From assembly GCA_029582155.1 (NCBI GenBank), contig CM055898.1, positions 24,310,839 to 24,374,838 on the forward strand: a stretch of DNA of 64,000 nucleotides. The letters run 5' to 3'. Numbering within the stretch: position 1 is the stretch's first letter; every line of letters starts with the position of its first letter. Of the stretch, positions 55,924 through 64,000 are shown in pieces. Source of the stretch: Panopea generosa. Lineage: Eukaryota; Mollusca; Bivalvia; Adapedonta; Hiatellidae. The notes under the pieces are model-generated. The model was not told the origin of the DNA. It saw only the letters and a list, made by a program, of their open reading frames with translations, and did no database searches. The position numbers and the translations under genes are program-made.

Positions 55924-56027
55924 TATTCATCACCTTTAGTGATAGCTCTAGTTTTTGTTGAATTGATTTGGGGCTATATTGTACATTAATCAAAAAGGAT
56001 TTGTAATGATTAAAATGATTCAGGGCC

Positions 56028-56120
56028 CAGTGATCTTAGTTGCTGTCTTTTGACCTCTCACTGCTGAGGTCAGCTTGATGTTGTAGTTTGCTAGTTTGAG
56101 TCATCCTTCACCAATAAAAC
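56028..56120 (+). mobile_element. SINE, family F (internally deleted)
   Basis: AGGGCCCAGTGATCTTAG, TTGACCTCTCACTGCTGAG, AGTTTGCTAGTTTGAGTC and CCTTCACCAATAAAACTAG. The middle is missing, and a family A SINE follows directly. Confidence 0.6.
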
Positions 56121-56318
56121 TAGATTAAAGCATGTGATCCAGTGATAGAGTATCTGACCCAGGGTTGGAAAATTGTTGGTTCATTCCTCCGCAAATGCTA
56201 TTTTGTGGTGTCCCTGAGCAAGACACTTTATCTGCTTATTGATTCTACCCAATAAGACCTCAAGCTTGATTTGTCTAAGGTAACTTGTTTCACAATCGAG
56301 ATAAAAAATATTTGTCAT
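56121..56318 (+). mobile_element. tRNA-derived SINE, family A
   Basis: CATGTGATCCAGTGATAGAG head, mutated B box TGGTTCATTCC, GTGTCCCTGAGCAAGACAC, TTGATTCTACCCAATAAGAC, CTTGTTTCACAATCGAG. The 42-bp array starts ~40 bp after its end. Confidence 0.8.
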
Positions 56319-56355
56319 TTTGTTGGAAAATTGCATTACAGTACAGCATTTTACA

Positions 56356-57490
56356 GTAGTTAGTTGATATGACTAAGGGCTACATTGAAGTTTTAAGCTA
56401 GTTAGTTGATATAACTGAGGGCTACATTGAAGTTTGAGGCTAGTAAGTTGATATGACTGAGGGCTACATTGAAGTTTGAGGCAAGAAAGTTGATATGACT
56501 GAGGGCCACATTGAAGTTTGAGGCTAGTAAGTTGATATGACTGAGGGCTACATTGAAGTTTGAGGCTAGTTAGTTGATATGACCGAGGGCTACATTGAAG
56601 TTTAAGGCTAGTAAGTTGATATGACTGAGGGCTACATTGAAGTTTGAGGCTAGTAAGTTGATATAACTGAGGGCTACATTGAAGTTTGAGGCTAGTTAGT
56701 TGATATGACTGAGGGCTACATTGAAGTTTGAGGCTAGTAAGTTGATATGACTGAGGGCTACATTGAAGTTTGAGGCTAGTAAGTTGATATGACTGAGGGC
56801 TACATTGAAGTTTGAGGCTAGTTAGTTGATATGACTGAGGGCTACATTGAAGTTTGAGGCTAGTAAGTTGATATGACTGAGGGCCACATTGAAGTTTGAG
56901 GCTAGTAAGTTGATATGACTAAGGGCCACATTGAAGTTTGAGGCTAGTAAGTTGATATAACTGAGGGCTACATTGAAGTTTGAGGCTAGTTAGTTGATAT
57001 GACTGAGGGCTACATTGAAGTTTGAGGCTAGTTAGTTGATATGACTGAGGGCTACATTGAAGTTTGAGGCTAGTAAGTTGATGATTGAGGGCTACATTGA
57101 AGTTTGAGGCTAGTTAGTTGATATGACTGAGGGCCACATTGAAGTTTGAGGCTAATTAGTTGATATGACTGAGGGCTACATTGAAGTTTGAGGCTAGTAA
57201 GTTGATATGACTGAGGGCTACATTGAAGTTTGAGGCTAGTAAGTTGATATGACTGAGGGCTACATTGAAGTTTGAGGCTAGTTAGTTGGTATGACTGAGG
57301 GCCACATTGAAGTTTGAGGCTAGATAGTTGATATGACTGAGGGCTACATTGAAGTTTGAGGCTAGTAAGTTGATATGACTGAGGGCTACATTGAAGTTTG
57401 AGGCTAGTAAGTTGATATGACTGAGGGCTACATTGAAGTTTGAGGCTAGTAAGTTGATATGACTGAGGGCCACATTGAAGTTTGAGGCTA
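56356..57490. repeat. 42-bp minisatellite (~27 copies)
   Basis: The unit is GAGGCTAGTAAGTTGATATG plus ACTGAGGGCTACATTGAAGTTT (written in two parts). It is very homogeneous: most differences are AGTAAG/AGTTAG and CTAC/CCAC. One unit at ~57080 has a 2-base deletion. The 63-codon minus-strand ORF is a read-through of 14-residue repeats. Confidence 0.92.
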
Positions 57491-57604
57491 CTGCTGCTGT
57501 TTGTTTCTGTTGATAAGTAGGGATATTTTTTTTATAAAGTGACAGTAAAGATTAAGAAACTGTTATTATATAAAAACTTCTTAATTGGTTTATTAATATC
57601 TGGG

Positions 57605-57830
57605 TCCTCCCTGCCCGAGTGGTCTAAGATGTCATCTCAAGAGCACTTGCCTCTCACCATTAAGGTTGTAGGTTTGAGTCATGCTTGCTCAAAAAACTTT
57701 ATGTGAGAGTTTCCAGTTACTTGCAGAAGGACGGTGGTTCTACTCAGTCTGAGGTCTTCCTCCACCAGTACAACCGGATATGCCATATATAACCTGAATT
57801 GTGTTGAAAATGGCGTTAAACCCCATTAAA
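57605..57830 (+). mobile_element. tRNA-derived SINE, family F (reference copy)
   Basis: CTGCCCGAGTGGTCTAAG head (Ser/Leu-tRNA-like), B-box-like AGGTTTGAGTCATGC, TATGTGAGAGTTTCCAG, TTGCAGAAGGACGGTGG, GGTCTTCCTCCACCAG, GATATGCCATATATAACC and GTTGAAAATGGCGTTAAACC followed by an A-rich end. The longest of the family here. Confidence 0.85.
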
Positions 57831-58304
57831 AAAACATAAAATTACATTCCTTATTACTTTAACTTTGAAAATAAAAAAAATGTTTTTAAAATGATATTAG
57901 TTAGAATTTTAATAAGTTTGATAACTTTGGTAAATTTAATGTGTTTAACCTGGGATACCTTAATTAAAATTTAATATCTAACATTTAATGATAAAAGAAA
58001 ACTACTTTGAAAACAAAAAGCAGCTGAATAATTAGTTTTATCTCATAATTTTAGATAAGTTGGAGTTAGTCTAATATTGAATAATCACATATGAACTTTT
58101 CACTTATAAAACTTATAAATTTAGTAATATATCACCTTGTTATTAATCATATAACACTGGCAGCTAAGGTCACACGTTTATAAAGTAATAAAAAAGTAAG
58201 TCAGATCTAAGCATGCTGGACTTCACAAATGCAGCTTTGTTTGCTCATTTTGTTTGATTATCTGCTTGCATTACTTTAAGTATATTTTACTCCTGATATT
58301 TCAT
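57831..58304. other. AT-rich stretch, nothing recognised
   Basis: No features found. Confidence 0.4.
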
Positions 58305-58505
58305 AAACTATAATAATAATAATAATGATAATAATGATAATGATAAAATATTGATGATAGTAATAAAATAATAATGATACTGATCATAATGATAATCATA
58401 ATAATGGTAAAATAATAATGGTAATGATCATAATGATAAAAATAATAATGATGATGATGATAATGATCATAATAATTAAAACAATAATGATAATAAAAAA
58501 TAATG
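58305..58505 (+). repeat. (AAT/ATG) trinucleotide microsatellite, ~200 bp
   Basis: Mixed ATAATAATGATAATG-type repeats with scattered interruptions. The complementary ORF (H/Y/I-rich) is meaningless. Confidence 0.9.
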
Positions 58506-58570
58506 ACCATATTTTACCAAAAAAACTCAGTTATACTATATATAAGTTCAATCTGTTAACCTCACTGTGA

Positions 58571-58875
58571 GCAGGGCCCAATTAGCTCAGTCAGTAATGT
58601 AACTGACTATCAATTTAGGGGTCGTGAGTTTTAATTCCCACCCGGCAACAGTCTCCTTGATTATTGATATACGACATTGTGTCTCATTATCATTCATCTC
58701 TCATCACTGATTCAAGTGGGAAAGTTATCAGTTACTTTCCCAGATTGGGTATGGTCTAGTACTGGTTAACCTTTCCGGATCCCAGGAAACAGTGGTTAGG
58801 TTAAATGATCGTCTGTAAGCTCTGGATGGCATAAAAATGACGCTTAATATTCAGTCAGTTCAATCAATCAATCTT
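58571..58875 (+). mobile_element. tRNA-derived SINE, family C (complete)
   Basis: GGGCCCAATTAGCTCAGTC head, CTGACTATCAATTTAGGGG, B-box region GAGTTTTAATTCCC, CAAGTGGGAAAGTTATCAG, GTCTAGTACTGGTTAACC, GGATCCCAGGAAACAGTGG and CTGGATGGCATAAAAATGAC. The tail is TTCAATCAATCAATC, showing the (TCAA)n 3' end. Confidence 0.85.
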
Positions 58876-59284
58876 TTCGTATTAGAGTCCTTCAATGTAT
58901 TATAAAAATCTCCTTTTAAATATCTGCTTCTGTGAAATGTTCTTTCTGTTTAATCTGTGGTATTCAGGTTAAAGACAGATTGTAGATTAAAGAGTACATA
59001 TTTCCAAATTGTCAAAACTTAAATGATGGAATGGTACTTTTAATGGCTTGTCAATACATAAGTAGGTCAGTTTGTGTGTGGAAATGTTAATATTAAAATT
59101 TGATAAAGAATATTCAGTGATCCAGAGGACATTTACATTATGGACAAGGTTGGTAGTCGCGGGTTTGAACCCAAACTATAGACCTTTTATAATGGCCTCA
59201 TTATCATAAATCCACACCAAATATGCTGTTCTACCAAAAAAACGGGCACATGATCTCTGAACTTGCTAAACCATCTTGCTAATA
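58876..59284. other. Non-coding stretch with a weak tRNA-like patch
   Basis: GGTTGGTAGTCGCGGGTTTG followed by AACCC (about 59148-59172) has a B-box-like GGGTTTGAACCC; the rest of a tRNA or SINE is not recognisable. Confidence 0.4.
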
Positions 59285-59578
59285 TAATTGATTGATTGAT
59301 TGATTGAATATTTAGCATCATTTTTATGCCATCAAGGGCTAACAGACGATCAGTTAACCTAACCACTGTTTCCTGGGATTAACCTGTACTCGAGCACACC
59401 CCATCTCTGCAAGTAACTGACAACTTCCCCACTTGAATCAGTGGTTAGAGACGAATGATGAGACACAATGTTGTGTATCAATCATCACGGAGTCTTTTGC
59501 CAGGCGGAGATTTGAACTCACGACCCCTGGATTGATAGTCAGACGCGTAACCGACTAAGCTAATCGGGACCCAGCTTG
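59285..59578 (-). mobile_element. tRNA-derived SINE, family C (complete)
   Basis: Minus-strand copy with (TTGA)n at the left as its 3' tail and TAAGCTAATCGGGACCC at the right as the head. The B box is intact in complement (TTTGAACTCACGACCCC). It lies ~400 bp from the plus-strand copy at 58.6 kb, in inverted orientation. Confidence 0.85.
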
Positions 59579-59940
59579 CTTATATAAATAAAAAATATCA
59601 AAATGTCAGCCTTAGCACTGGCAGAAATATAGAGAACACTTCTCACAATCTTGCAGCTTAAATTAAATTAACTGGGGTTGGCATACCTTGAAAGGCCAGA
59701 CATGTTGGTAATATTAAGTTTTGTTTGCAAAAGAACATGTTGAACTCAACTAGTTGGGGTCAATTTTCCTTGTAATTATTAGATTTAGATAATGATACAC
59801 ATATGGTGTTTGTCAACTGAGCACACAATAAACGAGATGATTCCCTTGGGGTATTGTTATAATATGTATATTATACCCTTCATGAGCGTCACAAGTGTGT
59901 ATCCAGGGAGACAGAACATTGCCTGTAATGCATGAATCAT
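59579..59940. other. Non-coding stretch, nothing recognised
   Basis: ATAATATGTATATTAT near 59860 is a near-palindrome; nothing else. Confidence 0.4.
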
Positions 59941-59942
59941 AG

Positions 59943-60460
59943 TTGTTGTTGTGTGGTGTTTAACAACGCTTTCAACAATTTTTATATCACTTGAACAAAG
60001 CTCAAGCTGTGCTGTTTTGATCACCTGTTATCTATCCGCTGTCGTCCATTAACTCTAGCACTCACATTTTTCATTGGATCGTCACTAAACTTGTATAGCA
60101 GTTATATAACCATAATATCTGGGACAAGTTCTTGAACTGGCCAAAATGGACTATTAGTGTCAGAGTTGACATTAAAAAATGCACTATTCCACTTTGTTTA
60201 GTTATATCATGATGATGTCTACTTAGTATTCTAAGCTCTGCCACGCTGGATTATCATGCTGCAGGACATATTGTGATGCACTGTGTGATTCCCCAGACCT
60301 GACCTAGAACTTTCCTTTAAATTCTGAGCCCCAAGTAATTTAGGAAGCTTCTAGGACCATTTTTCAAATCTCTGGTATGGCCTGACCCAGGGATCGAATT
60401 CATGTTTTTCGCATGCAAGGCCGATGCTGTACCACTGGACCAGGGCTGCAGTACATAATG
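59943..60460 (-). mobile_element. tRNA-derived SINE, family B, interrupted
   Basis: Minus-strand copy with tail GTTGTTGTGTGGTGTTTAAC at the left. The body resumes after the insert with ATCATGATGATGTCTAC, and the right side has GACCTAGAACTTTCC, GGTATGGCCTGACCC and a head with GCTGTACCACTGGACCAGG. Removing the 212-bp insert restores collinearity with the 10.3 kb copy. Confidence 0.8.
59990..60201. mobile_element. 212-bp insertion with 8-bp target duplication (hAT-like MITE?)
   Basis: Flanked on both sides by TTATATCA (59982-59989 and 60202-60209), of which uninterrupted SINE copies have one equivalent. The ends CTTGAACAAAG and, complemented, CTAAACAAAG form short imperfect inverted repeats. 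Eight-base duplications are typical of hAT elements. The interior shares CACATTTTTCATTGGATC and TATATAACCATAATATCT with the element at 35.84 kb. Confidence 0.7.
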
Positions 60461-61075
60461 TATTGTAATATCAACTGGCATTGTTTATGGTTAACAAGTC
60501 AGAATACTAACCTTCAAATTGTCAGCCATTTTATTATTTATAAACAGATGATTAAAATAAATGCTTCATTGAATTATAACATGGTTTTGATTTTCATTAA
60601 ATTTTATTTAAAGTAACAAGAAAATTATTATATAAACAATCAAAACCAATTGAGGGAGAAATCAACATCTTCGTCCCAGACCTCGTATAACCTTCCAGGC
60701 GCAGTCATTCTAGGAATCATATTCTGAACTGAAATTCAATTGAAAGAACCAATGAATGAATTTTATTTTGTGATATTAAATTAAAATTGATTTTTCAGTA
60801 TAATGGTAGCCCTGCATTATGTTTATATGTCTCAGGCCAGATTCATATCAAGCTGAGATTGTCCAACATCCTTAAACAAGTAACTTATTTATTTTGCATT
60901 GATCGTGAAAAAAGTTCTACAACTCAGATCAATCACCCTAAAAATATTCCTAGGTTGAATCAATACAAAACGTGTTCGATAAAGTGTCTCGCCCAAGGAT
61001 ATCACACATATCAGTCATGGAGGTGAATCAACACCCTGACCCCCCCACTCCCCATACATGCATTCAGCATGTAAC
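60461..61075. other. Non-coding stretch, nothing recognised
   Basis: A 79-codon ORF has no motif. A C-rich CCCCCCACTCCCC patch lies near 61040. Confidence 0.4.
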
Positions 61076-61077
61076 AA

Positions 61078-61245
61078 GTTACTCACAGACTTTCCAGCAG
61101 AAAGCTGCAGTTGTGGTTTCTGGCTAAGCTTTGTCCAAATTGTTTGTGAGAAAGTTTATCAGTTGTTAAATGTAGAAGGACATTGGGGTTCTACTCAGAT
61201 TGACTCCAGTGTTTTTTTTTACCCCAAATATTCAGCGAAATTTGG
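61078..61245 (+). mobile_element. SINE, family F (decayed)
   Basis: TTTGTGAGAAAGTTTATCAG, GTAGAAGGACATTGGGG, TTCTACTCAGATTGACTCC. The head is unrecognisable. Confidence 0.5.
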
Positions 61246-61882
61246 CCCCATGATTCCTCTCTCAGAATAGTATGTTTTTTCCCCCCCCTAAGGTCTGATT
61301 TATTCCCCTAAAAAAAAAAAATAAATAAATAAAGTTGTCTTTTAAGTGTAGTTTAATGCCAGTTTAACAGTTTAAAACAATGATAACAGGGATGTTGACC
61401 TGTTAACTGTTTTAAACATACATACTTATGATTTCTTTTGTTTTGTTTTTTTATTTTACGACCTATCAAAATTCCCACAAATGTTCATTTTTCCTTCTTC
61501 AAAAGGCATCAACCCACTTCACCAAAAAGTAAAAAAAAACAACACTGCACTCTGATGTCTCCCTTCAGCTGCCAAATACAACTGTAAGATGTTGAAAATG
61601 GTGTAAAACACTCTTATCAGCCATTATGTAACAAGTCAATTAGAATTGGATCTAATTAGTTTATAAAAGTTGATTTTAACTTGATTGGGAAGAAAGCTCA
61701 GAGTTTATATGGATCGCTCTGAAGTTCATTTCTTGTGTAAAACCAGGATTCGAGGTTATCAAACTTTGTTGCATGCTCAACTCATGGTTTCAAGCTCAAC
61801 TTAAAAATGAAAGGACTCGTTCTAACTAAATAAATGTAAATACCTGAAACTTTCTTCTTCAAATTAGCATAAATTCTTTCAA
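61246..61882. other. Non-coding stretch, nothing recognised
   Basis: Contains a (AAAT)n patch near 61305-61335 and C- and A-runs. Confidence 0.4.
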
Positions 61883-61883
61883 A

Positions 61884-62178
61884 GTTGATTGATTGATTGA
61901 ATATTTAACGTCAATATTATGCCAGCGAGGGCTTACAGACGATCAGTTAACCTACCGGTAACCACTGTTTCCTGGAATTAACCAGTACTCGAGCACACCC
62001 ATCTCTGCAAGTAACTGATAACTTTCCCACTTAAACAAGCGTCGAGAGTTGAATGATAATGAAACACAATGTCGTATATCAATCATCACGGAGACTGTTG
62101 CCTGGCGGAGATTCGAACTCGCAACCCTTGGATTGATAGTCAGACACGTAACTGACTGAGCTAATTGGGCCCAGCTTT
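61884..62178 (-). mobile_element. tRNA-derived SINE, family C (complete)
   Basis: Minus-strand copy. (TTGA)n tail at the left, then complements of GTTAATTCCAGGAAACAGTG, TCGAGTACTGG, GTGGGAAAGTTATCAG; B box in complement TTCGAACTCGCAACCC; head CTGAGCTAATTGGGCCC at the right. Both promoter boxes look intact. Confidence 0.88.
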
Positions 62179-62179
62179 C

Positions 62180-63035
62180 AAAGTTGAGACAAAGTTAGGT
62201 GTGTGGACTTCAGTTTGGATTTATATGTACATCTTGCAAATTGTGTTAAAGTACGAATTTGATTTGAACATGAAAAAGGTTTTATAAGGCCATAATCAAT
62301 AAATGGCTAGATTATCATCCCCGCCCGCTCCCTAATTTTCATGCTGCCTCCGACCAATTTTATTTATTTATTTATTTTTTTATTTTACATTGTTTTTGAA
62401 AGATCACCGGGGCAAGTATTGGATAAGATGTGACCTCTTGCATGAGTGGGCATCACCCTATTCACTGCTTAATTTAATTGATAATCAGAACGCTACTGGA
62501 CACCATTTTGTATTTTTGTTGTAGAAAAAATTTCAACAGAATAGTAATCAACTAAGAAAACCATTTGTGGGCCACTTTTTCCTGTTAGAACCAAGAATTT
62601 CTCATTCTCGATTTCCCAGTAGGGAAATCGGCCATTGTTCCATACTCATTTTTTAGGTTTTACATTATCATTCCATTACATGAAATTACATCATTTGTCA
62701 TTTGCAAAAGAGTTTTTTTTTACCGGTTTTTGTCAGGAAACAATTACGCTATTGCAGGGTATGTGCTGCTGGCCCTGTATATTAAAGTTGTCGCAGCAAG
62801 ACTACCAACGTTTAGAGTGTGATAGATTTATGTTGTGCACGATCTAGTGTATTTAGCAGAAACCTAAAACAAAAAGTTCCCAGCTTGGTTTTGTTTGTCA
62901 TGGTCACCATTTTATGTCAACACATATTACAGATAATATGTATTTAAGGTAAAATAAAAAAAGAGTTGTTTACCTCTTAATAGGAACACAATTGCTACGT
63001 ACCAAGCAAGGCTATTATATACATACTTGGAACAA
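62180..63035. other. Non-coding stretch with one dispersed-repeat fragment
   Basis: 62318-62400 (CATCCCCGCCCGCTCCC, TTTTCATGCTGCCTCCG, then a TTTA-rich run) is the opposite-strand relative of the repeat at 25.6 kb. The rest shows nothing. Confidence 0.45.
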
Positions 63036-63039
63036 TTTT

Positions 63040-63370
63040 GTCACGGTAACTGATCAAGGTCATGACATGTTTTTGTCAAAGTCACTTGTCAAGGTTCAAA
63101 CCATAAACAATTTTCTTGTCAAGGCCACTTATCAAGGTCATAAAGATAATCTTGTCAAGGCCATTTATCAAGGTCATAGAGATAATCTTGTCAAAGATTC
63201 TTATCAAGGTCATATCAAAACATTTCATTATAAGAATATTATTTTTAAGGTCATTTAATAGTCATTATTATATTAACTATATCATATTAGTTGACTCAAG
63301 GTCAAACTGTAGGTCACTTACCTAAATAGAATCACGGTCACTTATCAAGGTCATGACATATATTTAGAAC
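63040..63370. repeat. ~36-bp tandem repeat, decayed
   Basis: TTATCAAGGTCATARAGATAATCTTGTCAAGG-type units (shown as TTATCAAGGTCAT and ATAATCTTGTCAAGGCCA) are clean at 63110-63215 and diverged on both sides. Two overlapping frames stay open over it. Confidence 0.8.
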
Positions 63371-63553
63371 AATAAAACAAAGCAAAAGTGAGATAAATAT
63401 TATATAAGTATTTTGTTAACTCTTTCTTTATCAGTTAAAACCTTGTAAAACTAGCTGTGTTCAAATCAGTAGGGCTAGATTTCATTAGGGCTCGTTCAAA
63501 TGTATGTGTTTTAAATGAACATTTGAGGATTTTTGCATAACTGCTGTATTAAC

Positions 63554-64000
63554 ACATTATACAACAGAGGCAGCTGCTGTACATTTACCATTTTATATAT
63601 TTATACATTATACAACAGAGGCAGCTGCTGTACATTTACCATTTTATATATTTATACATTATACAACAGAGGCAGCTGCTGTATATTTATCATTTTATAT
63701 ATTTATACATTATACAACAGAGGCAGCTGCTGTACATTTACCATTTTATATATCTATACATTATACAACAGAGGCAGCTGCTGTATATTTATCATTTTAT
63801 ATATTTATACATTATACAACAGAGGCAGCTGCTGTACATTTACCATTTTATATATTTATACATTATACAACAGAGGCAGCTGCTGTACATTTACCATTTT
63901 ATATATCTATACATTATACAACAGAGGCAGCTGCTGTATATTTATCATTTTATATATTTATACATTATACAACAGAGGCAGCTGCTGTATATTTATCATT
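63554..64000. repeat. 51-bp minisatellite running off the window (~9 copies)
   Basis: The unit is ACATTATACAACAGAGGCAG, CTGCTGTACATTTACC and ATTTTATATATTT. Each holds the palindrome GCAGCTGC. Variants TACATTTACC/TATATTTATC and TATATTTAT/TATATCTAT alternate in a non-random order, suggesting duplication of multi-unit blocks. The array is cut by the window end. Confidence 0.9.

Larger units (their letters stand above)
54573..55950 (+). mobile_element. ACCCCCGAC-type dispersed element, split by an insertion
   Basis: Left end TACCCCCGACAAACAAAG, GGGGTATATTGGAGTCACC, then GGTCTGTCGGTCTGTCGG. Three ~146-bp tandem units begin with CTTGTCCGGAGCAT at 54671, 54817 and 54963. After ~700 bp of other sequence a fourth diverged unit (GTCTGGAGCATAACTT) resumes near 55810 and the element ends in a G-run and GGTATTCATCACCTTTAGTG, ATAGCTCTAGTT. 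I recall this family as widespread in molluscs; unverified. Confidence 0.7.

Noticed and set aside
58301-58510. H/Y/I-rich minus-strand ORF as a metal-binding protein
   Set aside because: Translation of an ATR trinucleotide microsatellite.

Overview
This window looks like AT-rich, non-coding nuclear DNA from an animal, most probably a bivalve mollusc. The clues are: (i) about three dozen tRNA-derived SINE copies in at least five families, some with the layout I associate with bivalve SINEs (RUDI-like copies, from memory and not searched); (ii) dispersed elements starting with an ACCCCCGACAAACAAAG-type or a TTCACCTGAGC-type end, which I recall as common in molluscan genomes; (iii) many long minisatellites; and (iv) no operon-like or bacterial gene structure. 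I find no host protein-coding exon, rRNA gene or credible functional tRNA gene. The only recognisable protein remnant is a short endonuclease-domain fragment of a non-LTR retrotransposon near 55.2 kb. The sequence is intergenic or deep intronic.

Layout. 0-6.2 kb: SINE cluster, including a SINE whose body has expanded into a 1.8 kb, 42-bp minisatellite, then a ~1 kb Tc1/mariner-type MITE. 6.2-13.5 kb: a piggyBac-type (TTAA) MITE, small hairpin-bearing tandem repeats, SINEs, and a 182-bp relative of the Tc1/mariner MITE. 13.56-16.66 kb: a 3.1 kb element with ~480-bp terminal inverted repeats. 16.7-19.5 kb: 48-bp and 41-bp arrays. 20.4-22.6 kb: a 27-bp array with a KpnI-type GGTACC in most units. 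22.7-29.2 kb: SINEs, MITE fragments and a hairpin element. 29.6-33.7 kb: a 4.1 kb 22-bp array with higher-order repeats. 34.25-35.2 kb: a 33-bp array. 35.8-39.4 kb: dispersed repeats, SINEs and a TTAA MITE with perfect 16-bp ends. 39.5-41.9 kb: a 40-bp array. 42.3-50.6 kb: SINEs, 33-bp, 25-bp and ~33-bp arrays, a second copy of the first TTAA MITE. 52-56.3 kb: SINEs, a foldback element and an ACCCCCGAC-type repeat carrying the LINE fragment. 56.35-57.5 kb: a 42-bp array. 57.6-62.2 kb: six SINE copies or fragments, one interrupted by a 212-bp insertion with an 8-bp target duplication, and a (ATR)n microsatellite. 63.0-64.0 kb: 36-bp and 51-bp arrays, the last running off the window.

The unifying theme is that tandem arrays make up roughly 29% of the window, and several can be traced to internal duplication of pieces of transposable elements: a SINE body, a SINE promoter head, a MITE flank, and a unit of an unclassified dispersed repeat. 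All long ORFs here are read-throughs of arrays whose period is a multiple of three, and should not be annotated as genes.
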